From NCBI GenBank assembly GCA_032871835.1, contig CM065295.1, positions 20,532,501-20,596,500 on the forward strand: a stretch of 64,000 nucleotides of DNA, in the 5' to 3' direction. This DNA comes from Dipteronia dyeriana. Lineage: Eukaryota > Streptophyta > Magnoliopsida > Sapindales > Sapindaceae. The notes beneath the pieces are model-generated. The model saw only the letters and a program-made list of their open reading frames with translations. It searched no databases and was not told the DNA's origin. Shown here in pieces: positions 58,501 through 64,000 of this stretch (positions are counted from its first letter, which is position 1; each line of letters starts with the position of its first letter). A program made the position numbers and the translations under genes.

Positions 58501-59536
58501 TTAAGCATCACTTGGTGGTCGGCTCCACAGGCAACCCTGCATAGACATATATATATGAGTGGTAATACCAGAATCTACCCACCAAGTATCCTTAGGTACA
58601 GAAGCTAAATTAATTTCAGAACAAACTAAAACTAGAAGCATACCCTTCTTTACAAGCCAAGTGGCATACTTGGAACATTTCTTCTTCATGTGCCCCATTT
58701 CTTACAGAAGTAGCAGAACTCTTTATCTTGTTTCTTTTGTTTCTTCTGCTGAGAAGATCCTTCCGCAGTAACCTTAGCTCTCTTCATTTTCTCGTTCTGT
58801 GAGGTTGAGACTAAGTGAGCACTCTCAGTCTTATCCTGTTGCTGCCTCTCTTCTTCTTGCACACAGTGAGATATAAGCTCATTAAGGGACCATTTGTCCT
58901 TCTGAGTTTTATAACTAACTTTGAATTGCCCAAAATGTGCTGGAAGAGAGATCAAAATCAAGTGCACGAGCAAGTCCTTAGATAGCTCCAACTTAAGCGA
59001 CTTGAGTTTTGATGCGAGATGAGACATCTCTATGATGTACTCCCTTATGTTCCTTTTGCCCTTATACTTCATCGTGACAAGTTAAGCCAAATGGTTACTC
59101 GCCTCCGACTTTTCGTTCTTGGTAAAATATCGGTCAATTTCTTCTAGGAACTTCTTAGCTCTCTTGCTCTCAGTAATAGAGCCCTGAAGCGCTTCCGGAA
59201 TAAAGCGTTTCATGATCATCAAACACATTCGGTTAGTCCGATCCCACTTTTCAATTTTGACCTCATTGAGGTCTTTCGGAGTAGTAGTGGGTCGATCCGA
59301 CCAAAGTGCAAGATCCAAATCCATGCAATTGAGGACAATTTCACGGTTTCTTTCCAGACTTTAAAGTTCATCCCGCTCAGCATTGGGATGTTGCTGATTT
59401 GGGCAGAAACATTCGTAGCAGTAACAACAGAAACTGTATAGAGAACAAAATAAACAAACATACTCACATTAACAAGCACGTCATAAAAAATAAAGCAAGA
59501 CATAAATAAATAATCCAAATTGGGGACCCATCTCAA
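58501..59536 (-). pseudogene. CopD gag and protease, frameshifted
   Basis: Gag is spread over several frames: NIPMLSGMNFKVWKE, LDLALWSDRPTT, MIMKRFIPEALQGSI then a stop, and MKYKGKRNIREYIIEMSHLA with a Lys-rich tail. The zinc knuckle is cut by a shift: CYFCKKWGT then stop in one frame, GHMKKKCSKYATWLVKKG in another. The protease site WWVDSGITTHIY keeps Asp-Ser-Gly. A start-side segment before NIPMLSG contains the likely initiation region, but the true ATG is unclear. Confidence 0.85.
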
Positions 59537-59601
59537 GATATCTTACACAACACTAATTCCTAGTCTTTACACAAAGAAATTAACTGTAAGTGGTAGTCTT
59601 A

Positions 59602-60351
59602 GGGTTCATTTGTTTTTTTGTCTGAAAACTGAACAATCCTGAATTTTTCTAATAACTGAATAGATACTGAAATCTGAACCTGAATGACATGTTTGTTTTT
59701 TTTCTCACATCTGAATGTATTGTCAACAAGTTTGTTTTTTTAAAGTAAAATTGTCTGAATATAAGTAATTTTACATTTATACCTATGTTAAACAATTATA
59801 CATATAATATGGAATAAAAAAAATCCAAAAATAATAATTATATATTAACACATATGATCATGATCTTCATCTTTGATTACAAACAAACTTTATTTTTCCA
59901 AGAAAAAAAAATGTTTTTTTTTTCAAAAAATAAAAAGAACATCAGGAAAACTCGCACAAAACACTATAATATATATATATATCACGATAATATCATAATA
60001 AAGTATCGATATTAAACACCAATATGCACAGTGATTATGGTTCTTTTTTATTTTTAAAGATATTTAAAATAAGCAATATATTAACATAAAGATTTATATA
60101 CCATATGTAATTTTGATGAAATTGGAAATATATTATATATAAGGGGATAGTATCGGAAGAAAAGATTTTATATTGCATTTAATGCAATTCAGTGATTTGC
60201 AACTAAGTTAAAAGTCAGGATTTTTTACTTTTTATTTTAAGTTGTTTTTTAGGATTTTTAAGTTGTTTGACCACTTAAAAAAACAAAGAAAACAACTTAA
60301 TAATTATGATTCAGACCCATTAAGTTTTAAGTTGAAAAAACAAACGACCCA
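59602..60351. mobile_element. PIF/Harbinger-like MITE inside CopD
   Basis: It is the same family as the array at 14512-17822. The ends GGGTTCATTTGTTTTTTTGT and AAAAAACAAACGACCC are inverted repeats flanked by TTA (59599-59601, 60352-60354). Shared interior blocks include CCTGAATGACATGTTTGTTT, CACATCTGAATGTATTGTCA and GTTAAAAGTCAGGATTTTTT. It is non-coding and lies between gag and the 5' LTR. Confidence 0.88.
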
Positions 60352-60817
60352 TTAGTGCGATGATAAAATACTAACAATCAGTTCTGTTAAATAACAATCT
60401 CTCTTTGGATCAACTGTTGTTCACATGAAAAGTCTTTATACTCATCACACATTAATCATCGCATTCGAGTTGTTATTAGGCCAAAGTTTGTCTCTTTTGG
60501 GCAGAGCACGGTTCATATAAATAACTCCGCACAAACATCTATATATTTTCAGTCAAATTTATCTTCACAACAGAGATTACTTTTACAACATGTTGCTTCA
60601 ATAAGTTCAATTGAAAATACTAGAGTGGATAAGCAAAATAAAAAAAAACAACCATAAAAAAATTAAATGATAACAAAAAATCTTAATCACATTTTTTTTA
60701 TTAAAATTACAAAATTACCCCTGATTTTGTAAACCCCTCAAGCTTAATAAATTGCAAATCGGCCTATATATTTTTGAAATAAAAAATGACCCAAAATAAT
60801 TACAAATCAATCCCTTA
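60352..60817 (-). mobile_element. CopD leader region, part
   Basis: Non-coding DNA between the two MITEs, presumably the element's long 5' leader. Nothing further recognised. Confidence 0.5.
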
Positions 60818-61026
60818 GGGTGCGTTTAGCGTCCCACGTTTGGCACGCTATTAGCATGGAACGGGACAGGACAAGGTGGGACAAAAACCATAAAATCTTG
60901 TCCCACCTCAGACCCCCGGCCAGGCTTGTCCCATGCATGAGACAAGTTTGGAAAATACATTTTTGCCCTCATTTTTTTAAAATTACAACTATATAAATTA
61001 AAACCCTACCACTGTTCTCTTTCTTT

Positions 61027-61104
61027 CTCTCAATCTCTCATCTTCTCTCCTCTCTCCAATGCATCTCTCAATCTCTCATCTTCTCTCCTCTCTCCAACGC
61101 AATC
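61027..61104. repeat. Tandem pair of a pyrimidine-rich ~40-base unit
   Basis: TCTCTCAATCTCTCATCTTC then TCTCCTCTCTCCAA occurs twice back to back, the copies joined by TGCA. Confidence 0.85.
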
Positions 61105-61184
61105 AGCGTTCTTCTCTCCAAACGAAAGTAACTCATCACCGTAACTCATCGTCGACGTAATCAATGGTTGAATCCGGTGAGTTC

Positions 61185-61480
61185 TGGGTTTGATTGAAGC
61201 TGGGTTCGGTGAACGGTGGTGGACTGTACTGGGTTTGGTTTGATTGAAGTTGGATTTGGTTGTGAAGTTGGGTTTGGATTTCTGGGTTTGGTTTGGTCGA
61301 CAATGATGGTGGTTTGGTGTTGACTGGGTTTGGTCTGATTTCTGGGTTTGGTTTGATTGAAGCTGGGTTTGGTTGTGAACGGTGGTTTGGTTTGGTCGAC
61401 GATGATGGTGGTTTGGTGTTGACTGGGTTTGGTTTGATTTCTAGGTTTGGTCGAATTGAAGCTGGATTTATGGGTTTGGT
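61185..61480. repeat. G/T-rich minisatellite, ~100-base unit
   Basis: TTTGGTCGAC.ATGATGGTGG, then TTTGGTGTTGACTGGGTTTG and a TTGATTGAAGCTGGGTTTGG block recur with a period of about 100 bases, roughly two and a half units. Confidence 0.85.
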
Positions 61481-62074
61481 TCGAATTGTTTTCATATTTG
61501 TTTTCAATTTGTTTTCGATTTGTTGGTGTTTTGGTGTTGACTGGGTGGAATTGATTTGTTGGTGGTTTGTAAGAACATATTAATTGATTAAGAACATATT
61601 AATTTGTATTGTGGAATTGATTTGTGGAATTAATTGATTTCAGAACAAATTCTGGATAATGAAGGTTGAAGATGAAAAGAAGAATGGAAAGATCAGGGGA
61701 AAAACTCTAAAAAAAAATATTTATTTTTATTTCTTCATTATTTTCTATTTTTTATAAGTCCATCAAATGGATAAATTCCATACAATTCTATATGAAATCC
61801 AACCAACTCTATATAAAAATAATTTTCAATTACACTATTATTATTAATGTTAAATATGATATATAAAAATATTTATTTAATAAAATCAAATAAATACTGA
61901 GAACACACTGGTAATTTGAATCACTTGTTCTGTCATATCCCAGTCATACCAAATGTATAATAGTACAGTCTATGGTTTTGTTCCCGATATTCCAAACACA
62001 ATATGGAACAACTGTCCCGTCCCGTCATGTCCCGTCATATCTTGTCATGTCCCATCTAGGTGCCAAATGCACCG

Positions 62075-62340
62075 TCAAGGATATCAAATTTTCAAAATTG
62101 GCACAAGCAAAAATCAGAACTTGAAACCCTAGGTTACAACCGCCCAAGCCACCAATATTCATGATTTTTCCTGTTTTTTTTAAATACATAAAAAATAGAT
62201 ATGAACCTTTTTTTTTCAACAAAAAAAAAAACGTCTAAATTCATCAAAAATTCCCAGAATTTCATACAAAATTAAACCATAAATATTTTATTCAAGAAAA
62301 TAGAATATTCACAAATCCTAATAATCTAACAACAATGACC
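62075..62340 (-). mobile_element. CopD leader next to the primer site
   Basis: Non-coding, AT-rich; contains AAACCCTAGGTTACAACCGC near 62126. It lies between the MITE and the primer binding site. Confidence 0.5.
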
Positions 62341-62352
62341 GCTTTGATACCA
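62341..62352 (-). promoter_or_regulatory. Primer binding site of CopD
   Basis: The reverse complement is TGGTATCAAAGC, one base from TGGTATCAGAGC, two bases inside the LTR at 62355. Confidence 0.85.
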
Positions 62353-62354
62353 CT

Positions 62355-62890
62355 TGTTAGAATTAAATCACATCGAAAACCATAAATAAAATCTAGATGC
62401 AAACATTATAGAATAGAATACCAAAAAAAAAAAACTTGGATCTACATCATGCAGATTATTAAGGATTGATGGACTGGTGAGATACCTGGATCCATTATGA
62501 ACGATCGTCTACCATTATGAAAATACTATGATAACTGATCACAAACTGATGAACACGAACAGGTGGTTTGTGATCTTCTTCGACCAAATCGTCTTGTTCT
62601 CAATGAGACCGTCATCTCTCTTCCAGATGGGGAGAAATGAAACTGTGTTATGATTTGGTGTATTGGAGATCATAATCGAAATGGTTTTTATATATTGTCT
62701 AATTAGGGTTCCCATAATCCTCTGATTAGGAAATAAATCGATATCTACTTAATTAGCCCATATCAATTCGAACAGTCTACGGACTTACTAATATTAGACC
62801 ACTTAATTTCAACCCATTAAAGTAATAGCTAATATAATTGAATAAAAAATATGTTACCTCGTTTAATATAGGAAACATGATTTCCTAACA
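62355..62890 (-). mobile_element. 5' LTR of minus-strand Copia element CopD (536 bp)
   Basis: It is bounded by TGTTAGAATT and TTTCCTAACA and is homologous to 54471-54974. Together with the primer site and polypurine tract it defines CopD as 54471-62890 on the minus strand. A TATA-like stretch (minus strand ACAATATATAAAAACC near 62690) could be its promoter. Confidence 0.9.
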
Positions 62891-62895
62891 TATAA

Positions 62896-63413
62896 GTCAT
62901 TTCACTAACATAACCCGATTAATTGATTATCTACGGTCTACATATATCTCACATTGAAGGGATAATAGATTGATATGGAATTTGTCCAAAGAGACAGCTT
63001 CAAAATAGCTATTTCAGCTTCTCTACACCTCCACAACCATTTAAGGCTTCTCCTTGTCATGTGGGTATTGCAAAAATTTAGCAATGTGTTTGGTTCCTTT
63101 TTCTTATAACAAGGTTCAAGCAGCATGTTCCATGGTCATCCCCACAATTGCTGTTGAATAGGAAGTTGACACATACCTGAAATCTTGGGTCAGTAGTTGA
63201 ATGAATTTAATTTTATATTAATTATATATATATGTCTAACTATCTACTATCTAGTCGCTAATTACCATAAAATTTTAAATGGAGATTACGTAGTCACTCA
63301 CAAGTCACAAGTCACAACCAAATTCCATTAGTTTGAAAGTTCCTGTCATTACAAACCCATCCTCTTCTCTTCTTCTCTCTTTTACAGTTTACTCTCTTTC
63401 TCTTTCCTTTTTC
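62896..63413 (+). other. Promoter and 5' leader region of the dehydrogenase gene
   Basis: No other gene here. An AT-rich tract (ATTATATATATATG near 63220) may include the TATA element. From about 63360 the sequence is CT-rich (CTCTTCTCTTCTTCTCTCTT), typical of plant leaders, up to the ATG. Confidence 0.5.
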
Positions 63414-64000
63414 ATGGCTCCTGGTGCTATCTCCGGCAAATCAAAGGTCACTATTGTGGGTAGTGGCAATTGGGGAAGTGTAGCTGCAAAGCTCATTGCC
63501 TCTAACGCCCTCAAGCTCCATTCTTTTCATGGTACATAATATATATGCCTTGCACTTTCATTTTCATGTTATATTATGACATGCAGTTTTCTTTTTTTTC
63601 TTTTTTAATCAAATTGGTGCCACACAACACTAATCTTGTACAGTTGTACTATATATTTGTTTTACCTTTTGCAAGTTTTATTTTTGATTATAGGCTTTTT
63701 TTGTTTCCTGGGGTTTTGTCTAAAATGATGTTTTATAGTTCAGAATGTATTAGTTTCTTCAATTCTATGCTAGCAAACAGAGGTTTAAATGGAAATGTAT
63801 TTTAATTTTGAATGTGTTTGATAAAATTCAGATCAAGTGAGAATGTGGGTTTTTGAAGAGACATTGCCAAGTGGTGAGAAGCTATCAGATGTCATCAATC
63901 GGACCAATGTAACAAAGCTATTCATTCTTGTATTTGGATAAATATATGCAATTCACCATTTCTCAGATTGCATTTAAAAAAAAAAAAAAATTTGATACAG
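63414..64000 (+). CDS. NAD-dependent glycerol-3-phosphate dehydrogenase, 5' part (runs off the window)
   Basis: Exon 1 (63414-63531) and exon 2 (63832-63908) join in phase; a second intron ends exactly at the window edge with TTTGATACAG. The first residues are MAPGAISGKSKVTIVGSGNW, with the Rossmann-fold dinucleotide motif GSGNWG, then AAKLIA. Exon 2 encodes VRMWVFEETLPSGEKLSDVI and NRTN, the pattern of plant cytosolic NAD-dependent glycerol-3-phosphate dehydrogenases. The enzyme interconverts dihydroxyacetone phosphate and glycerol-3-phosphate, feeding lipid synthesis and the redox shuttle. The substrate and C-terminal domains are outside the window. The ATG at 63414 is preferred because it precedes the conserved region directly; an in-frame ATG at 63333 would add 27 mostly hydrophobic residues. 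Confidence 0.93.

Larger units (their letters stand above)
60818..62074. mobile_element. PIF/Harbinger-like element (~1.26 kb) with internal minisatellites
   Basis: The ends GGGTGCGTTTAGCGTCCCAC and CTAGGTGCCAAATGCACCG are imperfect inverted repeats; GGGACAGGACAAGG is faced by CCCGTCCCGTCATGTCCC further in. The flanks TTA (60815-60817) and TCA (62075-62077) differ by one base, consistent with a 3-base TWA duplication. The interior has a pyrimidine-rich leader-like block and G/T-rich repeats but no transposase. The Pro/Asn-rich and Gly/Phe-rich frames across it come from the repeats. Confidence 0.72.

Noticed and set aside
61136..61583. Pro/Asn-rich minus-strand frame and overlapping Gly/Phe-rich + strand frame
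   Set aside because: Both arise from the G/T-rich minisatellite in the PIF-like element; no start context, domain or intron evidence supports a gene.
62938..63126. 62-codon minus-strand frame upstream of the dehydrogenase
   Set aside because: No recognisable domain or repeat, and it lies within the likely promoter of the + strand gene; evidence is insufficient.

Overview
This window looks like a transposon-dense stretch of a eudicot (flowering plant) nuclear genome. It is AT-rich, has intron-containing genes with GT..AG splice sites, and holds plant-specific families (arabinogalactan protein, GLV/RGF peptide). Most of it is degenerate LTR retrotransposons and small DNA transposons. No species can be named from the sequence alone, and no prokaryotic, organellar or viral genome features were seen.

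Five cellular gene loci can be supported: a minus-strand classical arabinogalactan protein (13284-13706); a damaged copy (39943-41844) and an intact five-exon copy (49473-52320) of the ATP23-type metalloprotease; a two-exon secreted peptide precursor of the GLV/RGF/CLEL family (53494-53825); and the first two exons of an NAD-dependent glycerol-3-phosphate dehydrogenase (63414 to the window edge). The last four lie on the + strand. They are unrelated in function and simply linked, apart from the duplicated ATP23 pair.

1-11.9 kb: minus-strand LTR material. A Copia LTR ('CopA', 1156-5396) is split by a Tat/Ogre-like solo LTR (2136-4325, target duplication ACATT) that carries a tRNA-Glu-like sequence. 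Further Tat-like LTR fragments, a repeat of unknown class ('element E') and a short Copia-like element follow. 12-20 kb: hairpin repeats, the arabinogalactan gene, an array of four PIF/Harbinger-like MITEs (one nested), an AT-rich local duplication and a Mutator-like foldback element.

20.1-30.7 kb: a nearly complete but dead + strand Copia element ('CopB', target duplication TCAAT), itself invaded by a Tat-like LTR and a CopA solo LTR. 31.3-39.6 kb: a Copia remnant ('CopC') holding a hAT-like element (32801-37857, target duplication GGTCTATC), which holds element E copy 2, which holds a CopA solo LTR (33229-35346, target duplication TTACA).

39.9-53.8 kb: the tandem ATP23 pair. The left copy has a premature stop and is cut by a decayed BED-finger hAT transposon (about 41845-45438). 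The right copy is intact with a MITE close upstream, and the GLV/RGF gene follows. 54.5-62.9 kb: a minus-strand Copia element ('CopD') with both LTRs, two MITE insertions and crippled genes. 63.4 kb onward: the dehydrogenase gene, running off the window.

No wholly new multi-gene system was recognised. The most informative items are the dated nest of insertions, the peptide gene with an expandable Lys-Val repeat at its N-terminus, the ATP23 duplication and decay, and short sequence blocks shared between unrelated LTRs. Names CopA-D and 'element E' are labels for this window only.
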